From assembly GCA_003956705.1 (NCBI GenBank), contig QZCP01000007.1, positions 137,447 to 201,446 of the forward strand: a stretch of DNA of 64,000 nt, given 5' to 3'. A program made the position numbers and the translations under genes. This document shows, in pieces, positions 32,380 to 46,694 of this stretch. The notes beneath the pieces are model-generated. The model was not told where the DNA came from. It did no database searches and saw only the letters and a program-made list of their open reading frames with translations. The stretch comes from Brevipalpus yothersi. Lineage: Eukaryota; Arthropoda; Arachnida; Trombidiformes; Tenuipalpidae. Within the stretch, counting starts at the first letter, position 1. The number at the start of each line of letters is the position of its first letter.

Positions 32380-33152
32380 ATATATCTTTCCGAAGTTTCC
32401 TTCAAATCTCATATGATTCAGTCGTTCACTCTTGAAAAGATAAAATCCAAATGAGCTGAAAACTGTGAAGACAAATCCTCTAAGAGAATCAGGAATTATT
32501 CTCAACTTCGAGAAGAGTAGAGAAGATCCCAGAAACAGTGAAGATCCTCCATAGGAGAGTGTGGTTGAACTTGAACAAATGAATCCCTCATCAAATTATT
32601 GTAAATATTTTCTTTTTCAAGACATCTATCGATATAATAGAGCATATTCTGACGATTTTCTCGTGGAAACACTTGTGACGCCAGCTCGAGTGCTCCAAAA
32701 ACTTTTAATTCAATCAGCTCTGACTAATCTTCATACTGCTAATAAGAAATTCTCAATCTTCTTCTCTTAAGAACTGTATTGACAAAAAACTCCAAAGAAG
32801 GATAGAGAAAAATCGTTCGGTTGATCACAGATCTACAAATTACATTTGCCAACGCCTCCCATGCAGAGTACTTGCAGTGGCGATATTTTGAGAAAAAGCA
32901 TCAGAACTATTTGATAGCATAGAAACTCTGTAGGATTCATAATTTTATTGCTACTACTACTTGGAGTTTTCATCAGAAACTTTGTGAAATTATGTCTTGA
33001 TCATTTGATACAGCATGAACTTTAAAGCCCCTGTATATTATTTTCAAGGTTGTGTTGATTAGCATGAATAAGTGTGTAATATTCACCAAATCAATCTCTC
33101 CTCTTAGTTTGTGAATATTTTTCCGATTAGGGGTAATCTCAATACGATCAAT
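32380..33152. other. Intergenic between C6-8 and C6-9 (divergent)
   Basis: No gene recognised. At 33001-33050 a version of the family upstream block is present (TCATTTGATACAGCATGAAC then TTTAAAG and TTCAAGGTTG), ~105-150 bases before the C6-9 start. Confidence 0.45.
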
Positions 33153-33825
33153 ATGAAACGTATTATAATCTATTTTGTTGTCTCGTCGTTACTCATTGTT
33201 GAAGTTATTTCTGAAGAGGATTATTTCTGCACAAGGCCATCAAAAGTCCCTAAAGCCTTAAAATATCAAAAAAGCATCAATGAATGCCTTTCTGTGAGTG
33301 TACTTTTGACAAAATTTTGAATCTTATTGAAGACTCAACTCTATCATTCAATAGATGAATGAAAAGACCAAAGAATGCCTCAAATTTGGAGTTCCAAAAA
33401 ACAAAGTGTAAAGTTTCCTATTCTCTCATTTTTGTTTGTATGATCAGATTTTTAACCTTTATCTACAGAAACAAAGAAAATTGTAAAAAGAATTCGGAAA
33501 CATGGCGTGAATGGGTAGGTCCTTACCTTGGTCCAATGAAAGAGGAATCTTAGCATCTCTAATCTTACAGGAAAAATGCCTGGATAAAGTATGGAGATCA
33601 AAGAACGCCAAAGATGACGATAAATTGAATGTAAGATTATCATCAGATGATTTAAGTTTGATCAGTTTTCACCTTAGTCTTAGCTCAATAAATTTTCGAT
33701 GCTCTTGTTTTCAGGAATGTCTTTTAAAATTTTGGTCAGATTGGTATAAACGAGAAGACAAGGAAGTTGATTCAGGTGCGAATTCACATCAGTTACCAAA
33801 ATTTTTCCAGAAACAATCAAGCTGA
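33153..33825 (+). CDS. C6-9: small secreted six-cysteine protein, 136 residues
   Basis: Exons 33153-33293, 33355-33407, 33469-33514, 33571-33630, 33715-33825; 411 coding bases, phases 0,2,0,0. Signal peptide MKRIIIYFVVSSLLIVEVIS; mature pattern C-x18-C-x9-C-x14-C-x12-C-x18-C with W-x2-C. The x18 first spacing and sequence are closer to C6-2 and C6-3 than to the tandem array. Highly charged, predicted helical, secreted. An in-frame ATG at 33111 would precede the signal; 33153 is preferred because the hydrophobic core then starts at residue 4. Confidence 0.8.
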
Positions 33826-34564
33826 TGAATGGTAGTGAAGGAATGTCTCTGGAGTAATATAATAGCATCTTAATGCCAGATTGATTTGGCCTGTATGGGA
33901 ATCCAGTTGATTTTTTTTTTCACCAATTACTATTCTCATCGTCACTTTAATGTGCAACAATTTCTTGCTCTGGTTAGAGGACAATCTGTCCAAAAAGAAT
34001 ATCTCAAGAAAGTTCTGTTATCGAGATTTCCCCCTATCCATAAACATTAAAACTTAAGCATTGAAGTATCGAATTCCTTTATGAACATGATTCAACAAGA
34101 ATTCATGTCACTTGATCGAAGTAACGTTTTAGAATATAAATTAAATATTAGTCAAGTACGCAGCATTAGTGCGAATTCTTCTCAGATCTTCCTCATAGCA
34201 TTTTATGGTTCCATAACGATGGCAAATAGGAAATGATTTGAAATTCCTGGTTGTGAGGAGATTTTTTACCGAAGTTGGGCTTCTCCTTGAATATCGATTT
34301 AGTAGTTGACCTATCTCTTAAGGTTAAATCGAAAAAAATTCTGAATTCATGACTACTCGAGTTGCATTGATCTTGCAAAAATAGGGTGCCATAGTGTGCA
34401 ATAAAGATGAATAACGGGCACATTCTGATGTTTCAGTAGAATTTGCATCTACTTTTCAATGATTTCCAAATGATTTCATTTTGTTATACAATAGAAATAT
34501 GATCGATAAAATGAATAGAATCACATGTATATATACATAAGATTTGAAACAATTTGATGTCAGA
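33826..34564. other. Intergenic between C6-9 and ROS 3' end
   Basis: No gene recognised. C6-9 and the kinase gene are convergent, so this holds both 3' flanks. No canonical AATAAA was seen for the kinase on the minus strand within the first ~80 bases. Confidence 0.4.
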
Positions 34565-37500
34565 TCAGCAGAAAGAGGTATCAGCATCACTGAACGAATA
34601 GCTCTTCTCAGTGTAACCATCACGTTCTGGTGACTTGGATGAAGAGAAATTAAGAGGATTCTGAGAGATGTTAAAAGTGTGGGCATGATGAGTATCTGAG
34701 GGCTTTAAAATAGCAGTAGTAGATGTTGATGGTGTGATTAAAAGATGATCTCTATTATAAAAACCAGAAACTTGTCGCCTCCGATCGAACGGTGAATGGC
34801 TTGTAAAGTTTTCGGCTACAGATGAGTGACGATGAGAATTTTCTCGCATAGAATTTGTGGGAACACCATTCCAATCTGAGTATAGTCTATTGCTGATCAG
34901 AATATCTGATCGAACCTTTGGTTCTGTGTGATGTAAGAGATAATGATATCCAGTAAGAATACATCATGTGAAATCTGATGAGAACATACCTGTTACTTGG
35001 TGGACATGAGCTGATGCATTTCCGGTAGCATCTGATTTTTCATTTATATAAATCAAATTCGATATGTTACGATACAGATTAGCTGGAGCTTGCTGTGTAT
35101 GTTTGAGCAGGGCAGCAGTGACCAATGGTACCTCTTGATTGTCTTCAATACTTTCCGGACTATCAGGTCTAATAAGGTTCTCATTGACTTGGGATGTTTG
35201 ATCGCTACCATTCATGTGATTTGATTGACAAGAATCGCCATTGATAAACTCTGGCTTGGTGCTTAGGCATGGATCAGAATCTGGCGGATGAGTTTCATTA
35301 CATTGTTCCTCATCCAATGCATCAGATGAGGATGGAGATATAGATATTGATGATTCTGGTGTATTGGATGATGTGGTGGCAGAGAATAGCTGGGAATAGG
35401 TGGGAGGAGGTGAACAATTGTTGAGTGATTTGGACATGAGAATTGTTTCAGCTGAATCGTTGGCCATATAGGTTGATAATGGAGGTGAAGGAGAAAGTGG
35501 ACAAACTTCGCAATCAGATGTTTTCGAAACGGAACTACATCGAGGATCCTGGTGGAAAAAAATATTTGGTAAGGATCAGTATTGAGTTGAAATGGTATAT
35601 AGCCATGAAACTCACGGTGAATCTTGAATAGATGCTTGATCTTGGATGCCCAGAATCTCCACTGATTATACTGCTACTTCCACTACAAACGTCACCAATT
35701 GGAATTTTGTAGCCTTCTTGGTCAGTTCCGATGGATGGTACATTGATAAGATTGAGATACTTTGATGCACTTGATTCGCATCGAGATGCTCCATAATCGA
35801 AACTTGTGTCCAGCATGGAGATTATTCTTGAACATGAGCCTTCTGGAATGTTGAGGGAGATAAATTCTTAGTCTTTTGTCAAATTTATCATGATTCTCAA
35901 TAGAGAATAGAATCTCGCACACTCAGCTAACGATCTTGATCAGATTTCATGAGAATCACAAAAAAGTCGAGAAAACTTATCAACTAGAACACAGATTATC
36001 AGAACATTTATCATCCAAAAAAACTGAGAATTAGTATCTTTTAGCATAACAAATGAGCCCTCTTTCCCATGGTTTGAGCGAGTAATAATTTATCCAATTG
36101 ATTGGAGATTTCATTACTTCTTGGAATCTTCTCTCTCAATCCATTCTCATTCTCATGTAATAAAGTATTGTGAACAATATGGTAGTATAGTGGTGACTGT
36201 AGAGATAGTTTGACGACTACCTTCGTTGCTTGGCATAGTAAGTGTATTTGATGTTGATGGATTTAATTGTTCCTCGGTGTTGATGACATAGCCAGGATTA
36301 TCAAAGCCGCCTAAGTCTGCATGAATGGACAATGACAGATAGCAATAACAAGCACAAAACGTTAGAATAAGCAAGTTACAAATAAAGCAGCAGCATTGAA
36401 AATGGGATGCAAGCATAAGTTTCCAAGGAGAAGGATATGTGATTAATTTAGAAAGTGCAATTAGTGATGAGACAAAGTGTACAGAGCAAGCAGTGGACAT
36501 AATAAAGGCAAGCGGATATGCAAAAAAGGAGACATTCTGACCAAGCTCATTGGACAGGGTGTACATTGAAACAATGCTCAATCGGAAAGCAAAAGTTAAT
36601 GATGAGATGGTCAAGAGATGAGGCAATTCCATGAGAGCGAAGAATCATGCAAACAATCATTATCATGCATATCACGTAACAAGCTATCTATTCTATTCTG
36701 GGATAGATGAAAGGAAAGCATACATCATTCCATGCTATTCGAAATATGGATATATACATTCATGCATCCAAATCTTTTGTAGAAAAGTTTCAAAAAAATT
36801 CTTTTCAAGAAACTTTAAATCCGAACCATTGTGAATGTGTGCAAAAACTTGTGCAATCTACCACAGATACATCACAATTCAATACCATTATTATGATCGT
36901 TTTTTCGGTGAAAAAGTAGGATTTTCACCTCAAACATAGATTCCCGTTCATTTTTAAAAACTTGTGCTCATATTTGGTGGATAAATAAGGTGCAAGTGAG
37001 TGTAAAATGGTGATTATTTTGATGAATAAGTGAATCTCGGATATCAGATGATAAAAAAGATCATGCATTCATACACATGTATATGTACTCACCATTTGTG
37101 TAGTAACTTTGATTACTGACACTAGTGATGATTGTGTAACTTGATGATAAACGTGTCCGTAATTCTTCCAAATAATTCAAACATACCAAAAATGTTGGCC
37201 TTTTTCGAAAATCACGATGCCAACACTTTGTCATCAGAATGTACCTGTTCATGAATAGAGAGCCAGTTTAGAAAAAAATATCATCCTATTTCCCTATTCA
37301 AAATTATCGGAAACACTTGTTAGTGGTAATGGATGTTATGTTTGGAATTCATCATCATCAAACACTGATGATTCACATAAATGAATTCGATGCTGCATAT
37401 TAGGACAATGTGTTCAACTTACAGCTCTTCCATACAATTCGGTGGTTTCTCAGGATGTCCGCCATCCCGAACAAATAGATACACCTCTTGATTACTACGA

Positions 37501-40500
37501 GCTGGATATGGTTGCTCACCAAATGTGATCACTTCCCATAAAAGTATACCAAATGCCCATACATCAGATTGGGTTGTGAATCGTGCATCAGCCAAACTTT
37601 CTGGTGCCATCCAACGTACCGGTAATAGGGCTTCACCATCTTTACGATAATAGGCATCCTGATAAATATCACGTGTTAAACCGAAATCACCAATTTTAAC
37701 TATACGATTTTTGGGATCACTTGATGATACAAGACAATTTCGTGCGGCAATATCTCGATGAACGAAATGCATTTCCTCCAGATATTGGCATCCTTTGGCC
37801 ACATCAATACATATGCCCAGTAGATCATCCAAACTCAGTTGGCATGGTCGATCACCGTTAGATCGTCGATCACACAGATAGGTCCGAAGATCACCACCTT
37901 CCATGAGTTCCAATACGATGGCATTCCATTCGGGATCGATGCAAACTCCGAGTAACTGTAGTATATGAGGATGTTGGAAATTGGCCATCATTCGGGCTTC
38001 TTTTATGAATCCATTTCGTTCCTTATCGGAGAAACCTTCACGTAAAGTCTGGTAAAAATTGATCGAGAGAAAAAAATCATATTTATTTGAATATTTGAAT
38101 ATTTGTAAACATGTTCATGGTTATTTTTCCATTCGATGAATACTCACCTTCACAGCAATTTTAACTTGAGCACCAGGCTGATCAGGCAATAGATTAAGAC
38201 CCCAGCCTTCATGGACTTGACCAAAAGCACCGGAACCAATGTTACGAATAATTCGAATCTGATCCTTCTTAATTAATCGTATCTCATTGAATTCATATTC
38301 CAAATTTGAATCTCTACAAACAAATGATGAATCAAGTATGAGTGGGTTGTTATTGTTGCTTTTGAAATTGAAATTTGGTTTGATCAAAAAATGACTGCTC
38401 ATACATAAATGAAATCATTATCGTTCATAGAGATGAGATTCCTATCATTCTACTTACCCTGGTAGATATAGACGATTGCTCTCATGACGATGTCCGGGAA
38501 GTTGTGTTAAACTAATCAAATTGCTTTCATTTCCTCTCTCAGTATCTTTTAGTGCTTCCTTTTCATCACCTCTTTCTTTGATCACTTAATTAATTATAAT
38601 GTGAGAAACAATGAGGAAAAACAAAGACAAGAGAAAATAAATCATTATCATTACAATATCATCATGATACATGTTTTGAGCATGTATCGTTACGCACGAT
38701 TGAATGAGAAGAAGAAATCATTTTAAAAATTAATCAGACAATTAACTAATTGCCAGCCAATCTTACCTCGTTTAGCCAAGTAAATGAGAACTGACAAGAA
38801 TGTCATCGACGCTGCCAGTGACCATATAAAACTTGCCAAATCAAATCCATTTTGATTCAATGATGCCAACTCAACATTAGAACTCTGCGATTGATCAAGT
38901 GGATATGGTTGAATTGATGGATGTACCACGGCCAGAGCGATTATCTTCTCTAATTGATCATATGAATTGTGAGCGACATGATTTTTGTTTAATTCTTCAT
39001 GGAATAGAACACTTCCTCTATACCAGAAGAAAGTTTCATCATATTGGCCAAGATCTCCTTCAACAGGAAAGCCACTTGACATCAGATTAGGTCGTATATT
39101 GGTCAAATTATTTTCACCATGAGGTGTCAAGTGGATTGGCCCACTTGATGAATGATAACCACTGGTTAACCATCGATCATTGTCCAGTGACAGGGAATAA
39201 AAAGTGGTATTTGATGGAAAATATAGTTTCTGTTTAGCTGAATCGATGGTGAATACAGTCAAATCAGCTTTGGTTAGAAGGCGAGATATTGTTGATGGCT
39301 GTTGTTGTTTACCACCAAAATATTTGATGGTTCCTAATGTTTTTGGGCTATAATCAGAGTTATATCCGGTTGACGGAGATGATTTCAGTGGTGTCAAAGT
39401 GGTTCGATACAGTCCAGCATCTCGTGTTGAGCCAAATATTGACCAATAAATGTAATTACCAATTGGATCAACATGAATGTGTGATGTTCGATTTGTATCT
39501 ATTCCGGTTAAAAACCATTCGATCGTTTGCCTTGACAATTGTTCAGATGACCCCTGACCTGTGACCCCAGCCAGTGGGTCAAGGTTGAGAGAAAATCGAC
39601 CGATTCCTTTGGTATCACAAAGTAAATAGACCACATTGTTTACCCAGTCTATGGCCACTTTTCGGACACTTAATGGCGATGAATCTGAGTCTTGTATGTG
39701 GAAGGGAAAAAGTTTACCCATCGATATGGGAGATGGTGATGATGATGAATCTCCGGTTCCGGTTGTTATTCCTCCAGATAAATCTAATCTCCATATCACA
39801 CTATGGGAATCAGCTATTAGTAGAATATTTTTTTTCACGTGAACTGCAATCGATCGAATGGTGGTCAAGTTGTGGTCACTATCGTCTTGTAGTGATAAAT
39901 AATCTCGATACCAATTGAGAGCCTCTTGTAGATCAAATATTTTGCCATTCTCAAAAATATTGAGTGAAAAATTGGTCACATTTCTACTTGTACTCACCAC
40001 CAGATAGGGCATAATATCGTCCATTGAATTTCGAAACCCTGTGCTGAGTGTGGTTAAATGATCTGGTGATGATATTGATGGTAACGTTGATACATTACGA
40101 ATCACCAGAGGACCTTCACCGAAACTATTGAGAATAGATATTCCCACAGTGTATGTTGTGTTACTTTTCAAATTGGTGAAAGTATATTCATGAGCACCAC
40201 TTTGATTGAATTGATATGTTATCTTTTGATCAGCCGGATACGGAAATGAAACAATATGTGGATGCAGCAATCCATGATGATCTCGTGAATGATGCTCTGG
40301 ATAAGGTGATATTGGCTTAACACTGATATCCGATAGATTGTATTCCTTCAGATACAATATGTAAGCTATTATTTGACCATTCGGATAGATTGGCTCTTCC
40401 CATGATAAAAAAATTTTATCAGCACCCAATGGATGAAGACTAGTGATTTCCGGTACCGATATTGGTCTACCAAATTCGGATGTAACAAAATAAACACTAG

Positions 40501-42808
40501 ATTCAGAATATATTGGCTCACAATATTTCATGATATATAAAACCAATCGAAATCTATACTGAGTGTATGGCTCAAGACCATGAACGAGTAAACTATTACC
40601 CTGGACTGGTTGATTGTACAATCTCCATTGATTATGATCAGAGATTCTTTTTGTATTAGTATTATAATTGGAAGACACATGGATGTGAGATAAATTTTTT
40701 GGAGGCAATTTTTGGTATTGAAGTAAATAGGTGAGATTATATTTTGGATGTTTATCCCATTCTAATATGACTGAATCTTTTTTAATTGATGTACTTAGCG
40801 GATGGGGCTTTGGCAGTGGATATATGGATTTTCGAGTTCCTTTACAACTTTCGCGTCTATACGCCTGACATTTGTTGAAACATGATTTGGTCTAGGAAAA
40901 ATTTCAAAGAAGGCAAAAAGATTAATGATTAATTGATTTCGATAGAAATCAATGCTATCAGATGATGATATGAATGAATATGAATCTATTTCTATTTGTT
41001 TTCCTATTGAATATAACTACCTTTGATTCATCAAGCCCTTTAACGAAGTGTGCACAATCATCTTCACATGTTGAATTTTGTGAATTTCCTGAATTTTGGC
41101 ATCCTTGAGAGCACTGGAAAGTGATAAAAAGAGCGAAAGAGAAAGAGAGAGGGAGAGAGAAAAAAATATTTTGAATATTTCAAGTATTTAAGGTTTGAAT
41201 GATAAATTAATTTGCTATCATTTGAATGTTGTGGCCTCTTTAGCGCAATGAACGGATGAATGAAAGTGATTATTTATCAAAAGTAGATTGAAGTTGACGG
41301 AAAAAGTGGGAGAAAGAAATGAACAAGGTCAATGATCGTTATTTACAATGGAATAGAGAGAAAATCTGTATGAATGAATGATCCTGTGATGGAGGAGAAT
41401 TTTTTCACTAGTTCAACACACATTTAACTAGGCTTGCGGAATCAGTTTGCTTCTTTCTTTGAATCATTGTAGACAATCAATCATATTGTTCAAGAATTAG
41501 AGTCAAAAAGAGGATCATCAAAAGGGATCATATCTAATACAAAAGCGATAGTGTCAGTAATGTTCGAGGAGGAAAGTACTCAGGCCTCTCATTTGGGCCT
41601 CATATTTTCAGGTCACTAATCTGTGAAAATCTTTGTCCAATTCCAATGAACTAGGAAAAAGAAGTGAGAGAAATCTCTTTTCTGCAAAATCATTGAGTAT
41701 ATATCTTCAAACGAGTTTCAATTTGGTTATCATGCTACTCATCATCAGAGAATGCATGCTCTCATGAACATTATCGGATGCCTACTCTCAATATTGTCAG
41801 ATATGTGTCCAAATAGAATTGAAAAAGAAAAGAATCAAAATTTTTTTTGCTGGTAATATTTTCTATGAGTTCTGTTGAACTCTCGTTACAAGCAACAGAT
41901 AAACATTGTGTGTTTGTTCGTTAATTTGATTGCAGACTTATTTTTTTCCCACACTTGAAGTTTCAAGTGTGATAAAAATTCAACCGTTAGTTTTATCTGC
42001 TTGGATGAATCTTTGTCCAGCTATTAAGACACAGATGAAAGGACTGTGCGATGAAAATTTTCGAATGAATATCCGGCCTCAAGTGATGAATGAGAAAGAG
42101 AGAGAGATGTTAGTTTCAAATACAAGCCAGAGTATAGAGAGCATGATGAGTTGGTGCTGGAATATTTGCATCGATAGCAAAAAGTAGTTCAATGTTAAAG
42201 GCACCAGACTCAAATCAACAGGTCCACAGATAACATGTCTCTTCGAGAGAGAAACATCTAGCTTAAAAAAACAGAACCATATCAAGTATTTTGATGGCCG
42301 TGAAAGCAAAGTCGATTGAATGCAAAGAAATGTTGTAACCGAATTATGGCATCATGTATCTCTTATTTCAAATCTATAAATCAAATCATCTTCTTCATGC
42401 TTCTGTTTCGCTCTCGATCCAATATACGCCTAATATTTTGAAGCTGAATTTTCAATTCATATTTTCCTTCTCTTTTTAAACCACAAAAATCATCTCATGA
42501 TGCTGATTGATGTAAAGCAAAACGATTACACCGCAGTAGCAGCAGCCCGTGTTTGGTTGGATGCTCCCTCTTCCTATGAGCATAGCTTCGGGACGTTCCA
42601 GAAAGAGAGAAAGAGAGAGAAAAAAGAGAGAGAGAAAGAGCAGTGATGGAGGTGTTGTAGGCTTATGACTAGAGTCCCGTCTGTGTGTTGGACAACTTCC
42701 TGTAAACTTTTGCGAGAAGACGCCCTGAAGCTTTTCTCTCTCTCTTCTCTTTCTTCTACTAATATAAGTGCGGCAGTGTATATCGCTTTTTTTGGGGCTC
42801 AAGAGGAT

Positions 42809-42885
<77 letters not shown>

Positions 42886-45166
42886 ACAGGAAGAACGCAA
42901 ACGAACGGCCAAACGAAGGAGGAGAGGGAAGAAATAGGAGAAACTGGGACCTTAAAACCGTGGAGAATAGTGAATAATCAATGGTGTATGAATTTTGTCA
43001 CGAATCAATACTGGGTAACACACACAGGAGATCTCTTTTCCCGCATCTCTATATCCATAGAGAGAGGATTCAAGTAGCCCAGCTCGAGTTTGTCAAAGAA
43101 AGTTGGAGTGAAAGAAGAAAAATTGAGCTCAACTCGATTGAGCGTCTTGAAAGTTTCACCCGAAAACACCTTCATCAGCAACGTTTTGCTGCCCTGTTCA
43201 ATGGGCTTACTTTTGAAGCACGTGTTCTATCTGTGAAAAATATTTTCTTCTTTTTCTTCTTCTTTTTTTTGAGTCCATCTTCCATCAGTCGTAGATAGTC
43301 GCCTTGAATGTTGACAGGAAGAAAAAGCTTGCCTAATTGTGACCTCTGTTCATTCGGAATAGTCTTTAGGACACTTTTTTCTTCTTCCTCCTGCTCATCC
43401 CTTCAATCAACAGCCAATTAATCAAACCATGATTGCTTGACTGGTAATTTTTTTTCGTCCCTCATTTTTTTCACTAATCAAGAATACCAAAATTGACCGA
43501 GAAAAAAAAACAAGCCACACCAACGATTGGCCGAATCGTATCGCTTCTACAGCCTCGACTCATTGAGCAACTACATCAGCCATTATGAATCGATTCCTCG
43601 GACAAACGCATCGTGCTCAGAAGACGTGCTGATTAACTGATTATCAAAAATGGAGTAGTAGTAGAGGAGAGAGAGATACACGAGTTTCAGTTGATGTTTA
43701 CTCAAGATTTTTGCCCTTAATTTTTTGGCTGTCCTTATTTGAAATGAGGAGAAATTTAAATTCAATCTAGAGGAATGCGTCACGTTATGCTGGACATTTT
43801 GCAAACATAATAAAGAACATACAGAGGTAAAGTCAAGCGAGAACATGTGTATATCATAAGCATCTGATATTCTAGAGAATTCAGATTAGGATCCCGATTA
43901 TTGCGAGCTTTTATGAGAGATTTGGATGGAATGAATCTTGATCAAATGACGCAGTTAAAACTTTTCGGCGAAAATACAAATGTACAAATGTACCTTAAAT
44001 CCATGGTTGTATTCATTAGTATAAAACATTGGATATTTTCCTGAGCTTTGTGTGGATGCGTTCAATAGACAATCGAATTCACTAATATCAACGATATTAT
44101 CACTTTCATTCTCATCTCTTTAACGTTATCGAAGAAAATGTTTTAGTGCGAATAAAAAGAAATTCTTGGATAGTTGTAACTTCAGAGAATGCTCAATCAA
44201 AATTCAATCATAAGTGTTTTCCTAGCATAGATTGGATCTTTCCGACACAATAATACATTATTATTATATCACTACAAATGTCTGGTTATACCATGAAGTA
44301 GTGTCAAATTGCAAATCACACCAGGTATCTGAGAATGATAGATGAAAATCTCGTTGCAATCAGACTTTTTTGTTGAAATATTTTGGTGAGATCCAGCTTC
44401 TCTACCTCATGGGTAACAAAATATTTACTTTTCACAGAAGATTATCATGCCAAGAAACTTTCTTGCCTGAGGAAAATTTTCCCCTAGTTCAACACACATT
44501 TAACTAGGCTTGCGGAATCAGTTTGCTTCTTTCTTTGAATCATTGTAGACAATCAATCATATTGTTCAAGAATTAAAGTCAAAAAGAGGATCATCAAAAG
44601 GGATCATATCTATCACAAAAGCGATAGTGTCAGTAATGTTCGAGGAGGAAAGTACTCAGGCCTCTTATTTGGGCCTCATATTTTCAGGTCACTAATCTGT
44701 GAAAATCTTTGTCCAATACCAATGAACTAGGAAAAAGAAGTGAGAGAAATCTCTTTTTCTGCAAAATCATTGAGTACACATCTTGAAACGAGTTTCAATT
44801 TGGATATCACGCTACTCATCATCAGGGAATTCATGCTCTCATGAACATTATCAGATGCCTACTCTCAATATTATCAGAAATGTGTCCAAATAGAATTGAA
44901 AAAGAAAATAATCAAAATTTTTTTTTGCTGAGCATATTTCCTATGAGTTCTGTTGAACTCTCGTTACAAGCAACAGATAAACATTGTGTGTTTGCACGTT
45001 AATTTGATTGCAGACTTATTTTTTTCCCACACTTGAAGTTGCAAGTGTGATGAAAATTCAACCGTTAGCTTTATCTGCTTGGATGAATTTTTGTCCGGCT
45101 ATTAAGACACAGATGAAAGGACTGTGCGATGAAAATTTTCGAATGAATATCCGGCCTCAAGTGATG

Positions 45167-45217
<51 letters not shown>

Positions 45218-46622
45218 TGAGATGTTAGTTCCGAATGCATGCTAGAGTTTAGAAAACATGATGATGAGTTGATGTTAATATATTTGCATCGAAAGCAAAA
45301 GTAGTTCAATGGCAAAGGCATCAGACTCAAATCAACAGGTCCACAGATAACATGTCTCTTCGAGAGAAAAACATCTAGTTGAAAAACAGCCATTTGAAAT
45401 TCTCTATGAAATGGCTTGATGACCATGAAAGCTGGTTGAATTTTGGAAATGTTGAAAATCATTGTTGCCGTATCTTCATATCATCAGGCGAACATCTCTT
45501 ATTTCAAATCCATAAGATCGGATCATCTTCCCTATGTACTCTTATTTCATTTTTGATCCAAAATTTATCTGATATTCTCTATCTGAATTTCAATTCATAT
45601 TCTTCTCTCACTCTCTTTGTCCAATCATGGTAATCATTTCGAGATTGACTGATTGATGTGAGTAAGGTAGAAAGATCACACCGGGGTAATAACAGCAGCC
45701 CGTGTCGCTTGATGCTCTCTCCACTCCTATGACCACAGTTTTGGGACGTCCGAAAGAGAGAGAAAGAAGTGATGGAGGTGTTGTTGGCTTATAATGAGAG
45801 TCCCGCCTATGAGTTGGACAACTTCCTGTTAACTTTTGTGAGAAGAAACCCTGAAGCTTTTCTTTCTTCTTTTTTTCCTCTCTCTATCCTCTCTATCCTC
45901 TCTTTCTCTCTCTAGCCCACTAGTTTTTAGCAGTGTGTATAACTTTTTATCGGGTATCAAGAGGATAGAGAAGGAGAGAGGACACAAGAAGAACGCAAAC
46001 GAGAGAGAGAGTAAACGAAGAAGTATAAGTGAAACTGAGGCCTTGAAGCCAATTGAAATTCTGTGATGAATCAATACACAGGGTATGTTCATAGATCTCT
46101 CTCTTCCTCCATCCATACATGTATCCACAGATGATTCAAATAGCCCGAGCTCGAGCTAGTCAAAGGAAGTGAAGAGAGAGAAAGAGAGAGAGAGAGAGAT
46201 AAGAAAAATTGAATGATTGAGCTTAACTCGATTCAGCATTTCAACCATCAATCGTCTTGGATGGGAGGAAGAAAAAAGCATGTCTAATTGTCAGCATCTC
46301 ACTGCATTTGGTGGAGTATTTAGACCAGTTTCTTTTTTACTCGTGTTCATTCCTTCAATCAACAGCCAATTGACTAAACCATGATTGGATGACTGTTACT
46401 TTTTTTTTGCTCTCTCCCTCTCTTCATCTTCACTAATCATTGATCAATAATACCGAAATTGACAGAAAATATAAGCTCCACCAAAGATCGGTCGAAACGC
46501 ATCTATTACAGCACGATTCATTGAGACATCAATATTATAAATCGATTTTCTGGCTCATCGTGCTGGAAGATGTGCTGGTTATCTGGACATCAAGAATGAA
46601 GAAATAGAGAAGAGAGAGAGAA

Positions 46623-46694
<72 letters not shown>

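Noticed and set aside
13468..33825. Assignment of the six-cysteine family to insect odorant-binding proteins
   Set aside because: Cys2-Cys3 spacing is x9 rather than x3, and Cys5-Cys6 is x15-18 rather than x8; only the cysteine count and helical character match.
36153..36632. Long minus-strand frame with several hydrophobic stretches
   Set aside because: Only its 3' part (36221-36316) is a real exon of the ROS gene; the hydrophobic upstream part is intron, as a strong acceptor and frame continuity show.
42665..42977. Plus-strand frames rich in RE/ER dipeptides
   Set aside because: They are translations of a (GA)n microsatellite inside a ROS intron, with no splice or homology support.
41930..45220. 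Pair of similar plus-strand frames starting MQTYFFP in the two intronic duplicates
   Set aside because: The differences between copies are mostly amino-acid-changing and one copy runs into GA repeats; similarity is explained by the DNA duplication.
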